Assembly: GCA_020860245.1 (NCBI GenBank) | Contig: JAJBUQ010000033.1 | Span: forward strand, 1-48,868 | Reading direction: 5' to 3' | From: Rikenellaceae bacterium | GTDB taxonomy: Bacteria > Bacteroidota > Bacteroidia > Bacteroidales > Rikenellaceae | Length of the DNA: 48,868 bases | In this document: positions 33,123 through 42,992 of the stretch, one piece after another | Numbering within the stretch: the stretch's first letter is position 1 | Layout: the number at the start of each line of letters is the position of its first letter | Program-made: the position numbers and the translations under genes | The notes under the pieces: generated by a model | Database searches by the model: none | The model's input: only the letters and a program-made list of their open reading frames with translations | What the model was told of the DNA's origin: nothing

Positions 33123-34010
33123 ATGGCAGGTAAATATTATTTCGTAGTAGCAGGGCTGAGAGAGTATAGCCTCGATACCGGAGCTAAGGGATTCGATGCC
33201 GTGGCTATACGCGACGACATATACGAGAATCTTGCGCCGGAAGACCGACAGTATATGCGCGACTTCTATGCCTATTACGACGTTCTAAATATCATTGCAC
33301 TGTATTCGGGGCGCGAGACATTCCATAAACTCGGATTTTATACCAGAGAGCAACTGGAAGCGGAGCTTGAAGCGCCTGAGAATCTTCCCGGTTATTTGGC
33401 TACGGTGATCGCGACTTACCGCTCTGCGGTAAAGGATGTCAAATACATCGACACCGATCCCTCTATCGATACCGGCAAACCTATCGGACGGGCATTATGG
33501 AGCGCCTATTACGACCACTGTATTGACTCCGCGTGCAGGTTCCTGCGCGAATGGTACCGCTTCGATATGGAGTTGAGGAACATAACCGCAGCATATACCG
33601 CGAGGCGCTTCGGGCGCGACGTTACCGGGAAAATTATCGGAGATTCGGATATAACCGGTTCGTTGGCAAGGAGTTCCGCTCCCGACTTCGGACTGAAGAA
33701 TGAAGTGGACTATATGGAACGACTCGTGGGAATAATGGAAGAGGCCGATATTCTCGATAAAGAACGGAAGCTGGATCTGCTTAAATGGGATAAGTCCGAC
33801 GAACTGACCGAGTTAAATTATTTCGATATAGACGTCATACTGGCCTATTGCGTGAAGATAAACCTGATCGACAGATGGATATCTCTGGATAAACAGACTG
33901 GACTGGAGATGTTCCGTAAGATGGTCGCGGACGTGTCGGATAAAAGTTTACTGGAAGCCGAGGTCTTTCAGGTGGGCAATCCGAGAGTCCGCAATACTGA
34001 AATTGAATAA
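33123..34010 (+). CDS. DUF2764 protein of the V-ATPase operon
   Basis: This 295-residue soluble protein opens with GKYYFVVAGLREYSLD. DUF2764 proteins occur in Bacteroidetes V-ATPase operons at the place where subunit C stands in other operons. The helix-rich sequence with repeated LREWYRF/YYDVLNI segments would fit a subunit C (AtpC/NtpC) analogue linking the rotor ring to the central stalk. That role is inferred from position and size. It lies between E (5-nt gap) and A (17-nt gap), clearly in the same operon. Confidence 0.85.
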   Translation: MAGKYYFVVAGLREYSLDTGAKGFDAVAIRDDIYENLAPEDRQYMRDFYAYYDVLNIIALYSGRETFHKLGFYTREQLEAELEAPENLPGYLATVIATYRSAVKDVKYIDTDPSIDTGKPIGRALWSAYYDHCIDSACRFLREWYRFDMELRNITAAYTARRFGRDVTGKIIGDSDITGSLARSSAPDFGLKNEVDYMERLVGIMEEADILDKERKLDLLKWDKSDELTELNYFDIDVILAYCVKINLIDRWISLDKQTGLEMFRKMVADVSDKSLLEAEVFQVGNPRVRNTEIE

Positions 34011-34027
34011 TAAATAAATCAAATAAC

Positions 34028-35788
34028 ATGAAAACCAAAGGACGAATAAGCGGTATAACATCCAACCTTGTTACCGTAAAGGTGGACGGACCGGTAGGAC
34101 AGAACGAGATCTGCAATATCAAGGTCGATGGTTTGGAGATTATGTCCGAAGTTATCAAAGTTACCGGGGAGAACGTCTATATCCAGGTATTCGATTCGAC
34201 TCGTGGAATGAGGGTTGGCGATGAAGTGGAATTTGAAGGACACATGCTTGAAGCTACCCTCGGACCGGGGATACTGTCGAGAAATTACGACGGACTTCAG
34301 AACGATCTCGAAAAAATGGATTCGCTGTTCATCGAACGCGGATCGCGCACCGAACCGCTCGATTACAACAGCGAATGGGAATTTACTCCGCTTGCTAAGG
34401 CAGGAGATAATGTTATCGCCGGAGACTGGCTGGGAGAAGTTATGGAGGGCAGTATGCCTCACAAGATTATGGTGCCATTCTCGTTCGGTGACGAGTATAT
34501 GGTAGATAATGTGGTAGATGCAGGCAAATATAAAGTTACCGATACTATTGCCGTCCTCACCGACAGCAAAGGAGAGAAACATAATGTCTCAATGATACAG
34601 AAATGGCCGGTTAAAATACCGATCACCGCATATAAAAATAAACCGCGCCCGAACAGAATAATGGAGACAGGGGTGCGCCCTATCGATACATTCAATCCCC
34701 TTGCGGAAGGTGGGACCGGATTTATCCCCGGACCGTTCGGTGCGGGTAAGACTGTCTTGCAGCACGCTATATCGAAACAGGCGGAAGCTGACATTATCAT
34801 CATGATTGCCTGCGGGGAACGCGCCAATGAGGTTGTCGAGATATTCGCGGAATTCCCTCATTTGGAGGATCCCCGCACCGGCCGCAAGCTTATGGAGCGT
34901 ACTACGATTATCTGTAACACCTCGAATATGCCCGTAGCCTCCAGAGAGGCCTCCGTATATACAGGAATGGCGATAGGGGAGTATTACCGTGCGATGGGTC
35001 TCAAAGTCCTTATCCTTGCCGATTCCACTTCGCGTTGGGCGCAGGCTCTCCGAGAGATGGCTAACAGGCTGGAGGAGTTTCCCGGGCAGGATGCGTTCCC
35101 GATGGATCTCTCCGCTACCATATCGAGCTTCTATGCACGCGCGGGGCTCGTATCCCTTAACAACGGAAAGACAGGATCCGTAACGTTCCTCGGAACTGTG
35201 TCGCCTGCCGGAGGTAACCTGAAGGAACCGGTGACGGAATCTACCCAGAAGGCTACGAGATGCTTCTACGCATTATCGCAGCAGCGTGCGGACAGTAAGC
35301 GCTATCCAGCGATCGACCCCATAGACAGTTATTCCAAATACCTCGATTATGATGAGATAATAGAATGCCTCGACGAGACTGTGGAAAAAGACTGGGTTAA
35401 ACGAGTGCAAAAGGGTAAGACCATAGTCAAAAGGGGTAAGGAGGCTGCCGAGCAGATCAATATCCTCGGTGACGACGGAGTCCCTATCGAGTACCATGAC
35501 CGATTCTGGAAATCGGAATTGATCGACTTCGTATTCCTGCAACAGGATGCGTTCGACAGTATCGACGGTAACACGCCGATGGAGAGGCAGAAATATATGT
35601 TCAACTACCTGTTGGATATCTGCGAAAAAGAGTACGATTACGCCGGATTCGAAGACTGTTCGTCATTCTACAAGAATTTAATCAATATCTTCAGGCAGAT
35701 GAACTATTCGGAATTCAAAAGTGAGAAATTTGAAAGCTACAAAGTGCAGATAGACAAGGCGGTTGCCGAAAAAGTTGTGAACGACTAA
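34028..35788 (+). CDS. ntpA: V-type ATP synthase subunit A (catalytic)
   Basis: This 586-residue catalytic subunit has a beta-barrel N-terminus, then the non-homologous insert (about 110-190). P-loop GPFGAGKT lies at about residues 236-243, with ACGERANEVVEI near 258 and SRWAQALREMANRLEEFPGQDAFPMDL near 335-360. It hydrolyses or synthesises ATP at the A/B interface. It starts 17 nt after the DUF2764 gene and ends 12 nt before subunit B. Confidence 0.97.
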   Translation: MKTKGRISGITSNLVTVKVDGPVGQNEICNIKVDGLEIMSEVIKVTGENVYIQVFDSTRGMRVGDEVEFEGHMLEATLGPGILSRNYDGLQNDLEKMDSLFIERGSRTEPLDYNSEWEFTPLAKAGDNVIAGDWLGEVMEGSMPHKIMVPFSFGDEYMVDNVVDAGKYKVTDTIAVLTDSKGEKHNVSMIQKWPVKIPITAYKNKPRPNRIMETGVRPIDTFNPLAEGGTGFIPGPFGAGKTVLQHAISKQAEADIIIMIACGERANEVVEIFAEFPHLEDPRTGRKLMERTTIICNTSNMPVASREASVYTGMAIGEYYRAMGLKVLILADSTSRWAQALREMANRLEEFPGQDAFPMDLSATISSFYARAGLVSLNNGKTGSVTFLGTVSPAGGNLKEPVTESTQKATRCFYALSQQRADSKRYPAIDPIDSYSKYLDYDEIIECLDETVEKDWVKRVQKGKTIVKRGKEAAEQINILGDDGVPIEYHDRFWKSELIDFVFLQQDAFDSIDGNTPMERQKYMFNYLLDICEKEYDYAGFEDCSSFYKNLINIFRQMNYSEFKSEKFESYKVQIDKAVAEKVVND

Positions 35789-35800
35789 AATTACCCCGAT

Positions 35801-37126
35801 ATGGAAACAAAGGCTTTTCAAAAAATATATACTAAAATAGACAACATAACGAAGGCTACCGTTACGCTCAAAGCTAAGGGTGTGGGCAACGACGAGCTTG
35901 CTACCGTCGGAGGTAAACTCGCTCAGGTTGTTAAGCTTAACGGGGATACCGTGACCTTGCAGGTCTTCTCCGGCACGGAGAATATAGCCACGAACTCCGA
36001 AGTTGTATTCCACGGCGCTCCTCCGACTCTTAAAGTGAGCGACGACCTTGCCGGACGATTCTTCAATGCCTACGGACAACCTCTCTACGGAGGTGCGGAA
36101 CTCACAGGAGAAGAGCGTGAGATAGGAGGGCCGACAGTAAATCCGTTCAGGCGTAAACAGCCGTCGGAACTTATAGCTACCGGAATCGCAGGCATCGACC
36201 TTAACAATACAATCGTTACAGGGCAGAAGATCCCATTCTTCGCCGATCCCGACCAGCCTTATAACCAAGTTATGGCGATGGTTGCATTGAGGGCTAAAGC
36301 CGATAAAATCATTCTCGGCGGAATGGGTCTTACGAACGACGACTTCCTGTTTTTCAAGAACGTATTCGAAAACGCAGGTGCGCTCGACCGTATCGTCAGC
36401 TTTGTGAATACTACGGAGAATCCTCCTGTGGAACGACTTCTCGTTCCAGACCTCACCCTTACCGCCGCGGAATATTTTGCCGTGGACAAAGGAGAGAAGG
36501 TGCTCGTGCTCCTTACGGATATGACCCTATACGCCGATGCGCTTGCGATCGTATCCAACCGTATGGATCAAATACCTTCGAAGGACAGTATGCCCGGATC
36601 GCTCTACTCCGACCTTGCGAGGATATACGAAAAAGCGGTACAGCTCCCTAACGGAGGTTCGATAACATTGATTGCTGTCACGACTCTTAATGGAGGGGAC
36701 ATTACACACGCCATACCAGATAATACCGGATATATTACCGAAGGACAGCTCTTCCTTCGTAACGACAGTGAAACAGGGAAGGTAATCGTCGATCCGTTCC
36801 GAAGTCTGTCCCGTTTGAAACAGCTCGTAATAGGTAAAAAGACGCGCGAGGACCATCCGCAGGTTATGAATGCGGCAGTGCGCCTTTATGCCGATGCTGC
36901 TAATGCAAGAACAAAACTCGAAAACGGATTCGATCTTACGGACTACGATGAAAGAACTCTGGCATTCGCCAAGGATTATTCAGAAAAACTTCTTGCCATC
37001 GACGTAAATATCGACATCACGCGAATGTTGGACACCGCATGGGAACTGTTCGCCAGATACTTCACTAAGGCGGAAGTTGCTATTAAAGACGAATTTACAC
37101 AGAAATACTGGCCTGAAAACCGGTAA
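35801..37126 (+). CDS. ntpB: V-type ATP synthase subunit B
   Basis: This 441-residue non-catalytic head subunit lacks a canonical P-loop. It retains FRRKQPSELIATGIAGIDLNNTIVTGQKIPFFADPDQPYNQV (about 110-150) and VLLTDMTLYADALAIVSNRMDQIPSKDSMPGSLYSDLARIYEKA (about 235-280), typical of B. It forms hexamers alternating with A. It follows A by 12 nt and precedes D by 12 nt. Confidence 0.96.
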   Translation: METKAFQKIYTKIDNITKATVTLKAKGVGNDELATVGGKLAQVVKLNGDTVTLQVFSGTENIATNSEVVFHGAPPTLKVSDDLAGRFFNAYGQPLYGGAELTGEEREIGGPTVNPFRRKQPSELIATGIAGIDLNNTIVTGQKIPFFADPDQPYNQVMAMVALRAKADKIILGGMGLTNDDFLFFKNVFENAGALDRIVSFVNTTENPPVERLLVPDLTLTAAEYFAVDKGEKVLVLLTDMTLYADALAIVSNRMDQIPSKDSMPGSLYSDLARIYEKAVQLPNGGSITLIAVTTLNGGDITHAIPDNTGYITEGQLFLRNDSETGKVIVDPFRSLSRLKQLVIGKKTREDHPQVMNAAVRLYADAANARTKLENGFDLTDYDERTLAFAKDYSEKLLAIDVNIDITRMLDTAWELFARYFTKAEVAIKDEFTQKYWPENR

Positions 37127-37138
37127 AATCAATAGATA

Positions 37139-37741
37139 ATGGCTATAAAGTTTCAATATAACAAGACGTCCCTGAACGACATGGACAAACAGCTTAAAAT
37201 GCGGCAGCGTGCTCTTCCTACGATCAAGAGCAAGGAGTCAGCGTTGAGGCTGGAAGTCAAGAAGGCGAGGGATGTCGCTTCAGAATACTCCGGTAAGGTC
37301 GATGAGCTTGCCGCGGAGTACGATTATATGGCTGCTTTATGGGGAGAATTCGATAAGGACCTTATCCGCGTGAAGGATGTGGAATTTAATGTATCCAAGA
37401 TCGCAGGTGTGAGAATACCCGTCCTTGAAAATATAATTTTCGAGGAGAAGCCTTACGACCTGTTCAGTTCGCCTGTCTGGATATCGGAAGGTGTAGAACT
37501 TATGAAAAGGATCGCGAAGCTGGGACTGGAACGGGAATTCTTCAATAAGAAGATGGAACTTCTCGATTACGCGCGGAAAAAGACCACGCAGAAGGTTAAT
37601 CTTTACGAAAAAGTACAGATTCCCGGATATCAGGACGCGGTAAGAAAAATAAAACGATTCCTTGAGGATGAGGACAACCTCTCCAAATCTTCCCAGAAGA
37701 TAGTTAAAACACGCCAACAAAATCAGGAGGATAGCGTATGA
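37139..37741 (+). CDS. ntpD: V-type ATP synthase subunit D (central shaft)
   Basis: This 200-residue protein is made of two long helices: residues 5-70 (KTSLNDMDKQLKMRQRALPTIKSKESALRLEVKKARD) and 125-195 (REFFNKKMELLDYARKKTTQKVNLYEKVQIPGYQDAVRKIKRFLEDEDN). This is typical of the rotating central-stalk D subunit. No F subunit gene, its usual partner, is found in the operon. It overlaps the subunit I start by 4 nt (ATGA). Confidence 0.94.
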   Translation: MAIKFQYNKTSLNDMDKQLKMRQRALPTIKSKESALRLEVKKARDVASEYSGKVDELAAEYDYMAALWGEFDKDLIRVKDVEFNVSKIAGVRIPVLENIIFEEKPYDLFSSPVWISEGVELMKRIAKLGLEREFFNKKMELLDYARKKTTQKVNLYEKVQIPGYQDAVRKIKRFLEDEDNLSKSSQKIVKTRQQNQEDSV

Positions 37742-39555
37742 TAGTTCCTATGGTAAAATATTCTTTTGTACTCTACCATAAGGAGTATGAAGGATTCCTC
37801 GAAAAACTTCAGGGGCTGGGATTAGTAGATATCACTATCGCCGACTGGGAGCCAGACGATACCGAACGACAGATGGTATCTTCTATAGAGCAGATACGCC
37901 GTGCGGTTATTGCGCTGTCTGCTGTCGTAAAGAATAAGGACGAAGCAAGGGAAGTCGTTCCGTATCCCTCAGCTGAAGAGGCATTGCGGGAATATATCGG
38001 TGCAGCGGAAGAACTTAACAAGCTTCAGTCTGAACGGAACCGTCTGGAGAAGGAGATTGCCGACACCATACCTTGGGGGGAATTTTCTCCTGTGGAGATA
38101 AACTGCCTTAAGTACAATGGAGTGGATCTGCATTTTTTCACCAAGCCGACCAAAGAATTTCAGACAGAAATAGATGTCTGGAATCAGGAGTATATTATTG
38201 AAGAGATAAACGAAATAAGAGGAATAACTTATTTTGTAGTTATAGGGAAGGATGGCGAACCGATCCGTATCGATGCGGTAGAGGTTAAAACTCCGGAAGG
38301 AACCGTAGAGGAGCGTAAGGAGCAGATTGCCGTATTGGATGAACTGATTGAACGTCAGAATGATATAATACTGCGTGCCTCCGGTAATGTAGAAGATTTA
38401 AAGACTCTCGAACAGCAGCTCAAAGAAGATCTCCATTTGAGTCAGACCAAGACGACCGCATCTAAAGTAGCGGACGATACTCTCGTGATACTCGAGGGCT
38501 GGGCTCCGGTCGAAGATCAGGATAATGTTGACCGCATGATCGAGGACGGCTCTGTATTCGCGTTGAAAGAAGAACCTCAGGAAGAGGACGACCCTCCGGT
38601 GCTGTTGAAGAATAACCGATTTGCGCGACTCTTCGAAGTAATAGGGAATTTATACTCCCTGCCAAAGTATGGTACAGTTGATTTTACACCTTACTTCGCT
38701 CCGTTCTATATGATTTTCTTCGGATTCTGTCTTGCGGACGCGGGTTACGGAATCCTGTATGTTATAGCTTCGCTCGTAGGGCTTGCCAAACTTCCGGAGA
38801 AATATAAACCGTTCGCCAAACTTGCGCTGTATTGTGGCTTAGCGACAATATTTTTCGGTTTTATTTCAGGGAATATGTTCGGTATCCAACTGCCTGAATT
38901 GGGTATATTCAGTAATTACAAGGAGTTCTTTCTGACTCCGGACAGTATGTTTATGCTGGCGATAGGGGTGGGAATATTCCATATTCTTTACGCTATGACC
39001 CTGAAGATTATATTTACTTCGAAACTCAAGGGATTCCGTTACTCGCTTGGCTCTCTCGGATGGCTTATCGTGATACTATCAGGGCTCGCAGCGTATCTTC
39101 TGCCTGATTTCGGTATCGCCGGTTATGACTTTTCTTCCGTGCCGTTTTGGATCGTAACAGGTATCGGATTGTTCCTGATGCTATTTATGAACACTCCTGG
39201 CAAAAACATTTTTGTGAACTTTGGTTCCGGATTATGGAATACTTATAATAATGTTACGGGCTTGCTAAGCGACGTTCTGTCTTATATAAGGCTCTTCGCT
39301 CTTGGTTTGTCAGGAGGAATTCTCGCGCTTGTATTCAATAAACTTGCGATGGATATGGCTCCGGCAGTACCGGTGTTGAGGCAGTTGGTTATGATTATTA
39401 TTATTCTGTTCGGGCAGGGGCTGACTATGTTTATGGCATCTCTCAGCGCATTCGTACACCCGCTGCGTCTGACATTCGTCGAATTCTATAACAATGCAGG
39501 ATTTGTGGACGGAGGAAGAGCGTTTAATCCGTTAAAAAAAGAAATTAAAAATTAA
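37738..39555 (+). CDS. ntpI: V-type ATP synthase subunit I (stator membrane subunit)
   Basis: This 605-residue protein has a soluble N-terminal half (about 1-310, mainly helical hairpins) and a membrane half with about seven or eight helices. Conserved parts are TVDFTPYFAPFYMIFFGFCLADAGYGILY near 317, the LSYIRLFALGLSGGILA segment near 513, which holds the essential Arg of the ion path, and FVHPLRLTFVEFYNNAGF near 577. It forms the half-channels against the K ring. It is translationally coupled to D by a 4-nt overlap. Confidence 0.95.
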   Translation: MIVPMVKYSFVLYHKEYEGFLEKLQGLGLVDITIADWEPDDTERQMVSSIEQIRRAVIALSAVVKNKDEAREVVPYPSAEEALREYIGAAEELNKLQSERNRLEKEIADTIPWGEFSPVEINCLKYNGVDLHFFTKPTKEFQTEIDVWNQEYIIEEINEIRGITYFVVIGKDGEPIRIDAVEVKTPEGTVEERKEQIAVLDELIERQNDIILRASGNVEDLKTLEQQLKEDLHLSQTKTTASKVADDTLVILEGWAPVEDQDNVDRMIEDGSVFALKEEPQEEDDPPVLLKNNRFARLFEVIGNLYSLPKYGTVDFTPYFAPFYMIFFGFCLADAGYGILYVIASLVGLAKLPEKYKPFAKLALYCGLATIFFGFISGNMFGIQLPELGIFSNYKEFFLTPDSMFMLAIGVGIFHILYAMTLKIIFTSKLKGFRYSLGSLGWLIVILSGLAAYLLPDFGIAGYDFSSVPFWIVTGIGLFLMLFMNTPGKNIFVNFGSGLWNTYNNVTGLLSDVLSYIRLFALGLSGGILALVFNKLAMDMAPAVPVLRQLVMIIIILFGQGLTMFMASLSAFVHPLRLTFVEFYNNAGFVDGGRAFNPLKKEIKN

Positions 39556-39569
39556 TAATGTTTAACTAA

Positions 39570-40031
<462 letters not shown>

Positions 40032-40045
40032 AGTCGGATGAATAT

Positions 40046-40078
40046 AAAAATAGTGGATCTTTAAAGTCCGCTATTTTT
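40046..40078. terminator. Terminator between the V-ATPase operon and mrp
   Basis: The stem AAAAATAGTGGA with TCCGCTATTTTT (12 bp, one G-T pair) has a 9-nt loop. It is 14 bp after the subunit K stop, with A and T tracts in both directions. Confidence 0.8.
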
Positions 40079-40095
40079 GTTATGCATATAAACTT

Positions 40096-41130
40096 TTACA
40101 GTCGTGAGATAATATTGTCTGCGAGCGTAGCCGTATATACCGACGAAGTGGGTTTGCCGTTGTCGCTGTTCTCGCTTACCGACTGAATCAACGGTATCTG
40201 GGCGAGGAGTGGAAGTCCGGTTTTATCCGCAAGATCCCTTCCTCCGTTCCTGCCGAAGATATAATATTTGTTCTCAGGTAATTCCGCAGGGGTGAACCAC
40301 GACATATTCTCGACTATTCCCAACACCGGAACGTCTATCCCCTCGCTTCGGAACATCTTGATTCCCCTTACTACATCTGCCAGAGCAATCTGCTGCGGAG
40401 TGGTTACGATCGCCGCGCCGGTAATTTTTAACTCGTGAACGATTGTCAGGTGTATATCGCCTGTTCCAGGAGGCATGTCTATCAGCAAAACATCAATCTC
40501 TCCCCATTCCGTTTGATGGATAAGCTGCCGGAGAGCGTTGGTTGCCATAGCTCCGCGCCAAACGAGGGCATCTTCCGGATCGATAAAGAACCCGATGGAC
40601 ATTATTTTTATTCCATGCGATTCCGCAGGAATAATAACATCGCTTCCCTCTTCTGTCTTCTCCGCAAGAGGTTTGTAGTCCTCCAATCCGAACATTTTAG
40701 GAATCGACGGTCCATAGATATCCGCGTCGAGAATAGCTGTTTTAATTCCCTTCTCTGCCAATGTAACCGCAAGATTCGAAGTTACGGTCGATTTGCCGAC
40801 ACCGCCCTTGCCGGAAGAGACGGCGATTATATTTTTTATTTTTCCGGTAGTGGTCGCAGGGGCAGATTGTTCGATCTTCTTCGGAGCAGCTTCTTTGATA
40901 AGGACTATTATGTCTCCTCCAAATTCCGGATATTTCTCTCTGATAGCATGTTCGCTCGTGCGTTTTATCGAATTTGCGAAGGGATCTTTGGCTCTGGGGA
41001 AGTTGAGTGTGAGACGGATTTTATCGTCCGTTACGGATATTTGTTCCACTATTCCGAGCGATACGATGTTCTGTTTCAAATCCGGATGTATTATTCCGGA
41101 CAATATTGTTTCGATATCTTGATTATTCAT
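40096..41130 (-). CDS. Mrp/NBP35-family P-loop ATPase (iron-sulfur carrier)
   Basis: This 344-residue protein has an N-terminal MIP18/DUF59 domain (residues 1-80) and a deviant Walker A loop SSGKGGVGKST near residue 105. DADIYGPSIPKMFG is near 138 and LIDMPPGTGDIHLT near 217. It binds and transfers Fe-S clusters in the cytoplasm. The CxxC motif that carries the cluster in E. coli-type ApbC/Mrp is absent: the equivalent segment reads ENMSWFTPAELPENKYYIFG. I believe this is usual in Bacteroidetes. It is divergent from sppA and has a perfect -7 element. Confidence 0.92.
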   Translation of the reverse strand: MNNQDIETILSGIIHPDLKQNIVSLGIVEQISVTDDKIRLTLNFPRAKDPFANSIKRTSEHAIREKYPEFGGDIIVLIKEAAPKKIEQSAPATTTGKIKNIIAVSSGKGGVGKSTVTSNLAVTLAEKGIKTAILDADIYGPSIPKMFGLEDYKPLAEKTEEGSDVIIPAESHGIKIMSIGFFIDPEDALVWRGAMATNALRQLIHQTEWGEIDVLLIDMPPGTGDIHLTIVHELKITGAAIVTTPQQIALADVVRGIKMFRSEGIDVPVLGIVENMSWFTPAELPENKYYIFGRNGGRDLADKTGLPLLAQIPLIQSVSENSDNGKPTSSVYTATLADNIISRL

Positions 41131-41152
41131 GATTATGGATTGATTTGTGCAG

Positions 41153-41160
41153 CAAATTTA
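41153..41160 (-). promoter_or_regulatory. -7 promoter element of mrp
   Basis: On the minus strand this is TAAATTTG, a full TAnnTTTG match 23 bp before the mrp ATG. On the other strand a near match, TACTTTTA at 41162-41169, may serve sppA. Confidence 0.55.
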
Positions 41161-41189
41161 CTACTTTTACAATAATAAATAAATTCGAT

Positions 41190-42956
41190 ATGAAACGATT
41201 CTTTCAAACCTTCTTTGCATGTCTTGCCGCGATTTTCGCATCATTTATACTTGTAACGATACTGTCATTGTTCATCTTCTCCGGTATTATCGCAGTTATG
41301 TATTCCAAGGAGGCTGTTTCTATAAAGCCCGGTTCGGTGCTCAAAATAGAACTCAGCGAGATAATCTCAGACGCTCCGCCGCAATCTTTCCTGAACGATT
41401 TCAATCCGTTCAGCATGTCGATAAAGAGGCGGGTATCCTTGCTGGACGTTATAAGTTCGATCGAAAATGCCACGTACGACGATAATATTAAAGGAATATA
41501 TCTCAATCTCAATCCCAATTCTTCCATAGGCCTCGGAATGATGGAGGAGATCAGAACCGAACTGTTGAGATTCAAATCTTCCGGTAAATTCATCGTAAGT
41601 TATGCGGATTACTACACACAGGGTACTTATTATCTATCGTCTGTTGCGGATAAAATTTTCATCAATCCGGAAGGAGGAATAGCATGGAGAGGGATGTCGT
41701 CGCAGGTTTTATTTTTTAAAGGCGCTCTCGATAAACTCGGACTCAAGGTGGAAGTTGTCCGCGTGGGAGATTATAAGAGCGCGGTGGAACCGTTCACTTC
41801 CGACCGGATGAGCCCGGAGAACAAACTCCAGACGCAGCATTTGATAGGCGGAATATGGGGAAATATCGTCCGGGATATAAGTCAATCCAGAGGTATCGAT
41901 TCCGCGCTCCTTCAACGTTACGCTTCCGAACTGACAATCGCGAATCCCATGAGTGCGTACGATGTAGGTATGGTCGATTCTATTGCCTACGTGGATCAGG
42001 TTGCGGATTATCTTGCCGGACTCACCGATAAGAGGGACGCTCCGGAAATAGTAAATTTTTCGTCTTATATCTCGTCGCCGTCGGAGGGAGCGAGGTCCAG
42101 AAATAAAATTGCGGTAATATATGCCGAAGGGGAAATAATCGACGGACGTGCTCCCGAAGGTTATGTCGGCAGCCGTAATATGAGGGTCGAACTCCGGAGT
42201 GCATTGGACGATAGAGACGTTAAAGCCGTTGTCTTGAGGGTGAACAGTCCCGGAGGCAGCGCGTTGGCCTCGGAGGTAATATGGCGCGAGGTAGGGGAGG
42301 TCAGGGCAGATAAGCCTATAATCATATCTATGGGAAATTATGCGGCTTCAGGAGGTTATTATATATCCGCTCCTGCCGATTTTATATTTGCTAACCGTTC
42401 TACAATCACAGGTTCGATAGGTGTATTCGATCTTATGCTGAATGTGGAAGACGGATTGAAGGATAAGCTCGGAATTACAGTGGATGGCGTGACGACCAAC
42501 GATTATTCCGACCTCGCTTCACCGTTCCGTCCATTGGAGGATCCTGAGCGGAGATACCTGCAAAACAGTGTCAAGGAAGTTTACGAGACATTCGTAAACC
42601 ATGTAGCTAATGGGCGTAACTTGTCCGCGGACCGTGTGCGCGAGATCGGAAGCGGACGAGTCTGGTCAGGGCTCGATGCCCAAAGGATAGGGTTGGTAGA
42701 CGCCTTCGGAGGTCTGAAGGATGCTATCCTGTTCGCTGCCGAGAGAGTGGGAATAGCCGATAATTTCCGGATCGTATCGAAGGAGACTGAGGACGACCTG
42801 TTAAGTTCCGTGCTCAGGAATCTATTAAATAATGTCAAGGCTGAACCAGCCTTCGAGATAGAGGGTATATCTGTCGATTTTTCCGAGTTCCGGAATATAA
42901 TGGAATACCGTAAGGGAGTTCAGGCGTTGATGCCGTATAAACTATATATCCAATAA
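41190..42956 (+). CDS. sppA: Signal peptide peptidase SppA, 67K type
   Basis: This 588-residue membrane-bound serine protease has one N-terminal helix (residues 8-37) and two tandem ClpP-fold domains. The catalytic Lys is Lys196 in GDYKSAVEPF and the catalytic Ser is Ser387 in NYAASGGYYIS, preceded by VNSPGGSALASE. This long type forms a bowl-shaped tetramer that cleaves leftover signal peptides in the inner membrane. The ATG at 41190 (MKRFFQTFF) starts the anchor, so it is preferred to an earlier in-frame start. The C-terminus ends beside a hairpin shared with clpB. Confidence 0.96.
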   Translation: MKRFFQTFFACLAAIFASFILVTILSLFIFSGIIAVMYSKEAVSIKPGSVLKIELSEIISDAPPQSFLNDFNPFSMSIKRRVSLLDVISSIENATYDDNIKGIYLNLNPNSSIGLGMMEEIRTELLRFKSSGKFIVSYADYYTQGTYYLSSVADKIFINPEGGIAWRGMSSQVLFFKGALDKLGLKVEVVRVGDYKSAVEPFTSDRMSPENKLQTQHLIGGIWGNIVRDISQSRGIDSALLQRYASELTIANPMSAYDVGMVDSIAYVDQVADYLAGLTDKRDAPEIVNFSSYISSPSEGARSRNKIAVIYAEGEIIDGRAPEGYVGSRNMRVELRSALDDRDVKAVVLRVNSPGGSALASEVIWREVGEVRADKPIIISMGNYAASGGYYISAPADFIFANRSTITGSIGVFDLMLNVEDGLKDKLGITVDGVTTNDYSDLASPFRPLEDPERRYLQNSVKEVYETFVNHVANGRNLSADRVREIGSGRVWSGLDAQRIGLVDAFGGLKDAILFAAERVGIADNFRIVSKETEDDLLSSVLRNLLNNVKAEPAFEIEGISVDFSEFRNIMEYRKGVQALMPYKLYIQ

Positions 42957-42964
42957 AAAATAAA

Positions 42965-42989
42965 AACAGCGGTGGATTCCACCGCTGTT
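42965..42989. terminator. Terminator of clpB, shared with sppA
   Basis: The stem AACAGCGGTGG with CCACCGCTGTT (11 bp) has a 3-nt loop. On the minus strand it is followed by a T-rich tract, so it ends clpB. It lies 8 bp after the sppA stop as well. Confidence 0.85.
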
Positions 42990-42992
42990 CTA

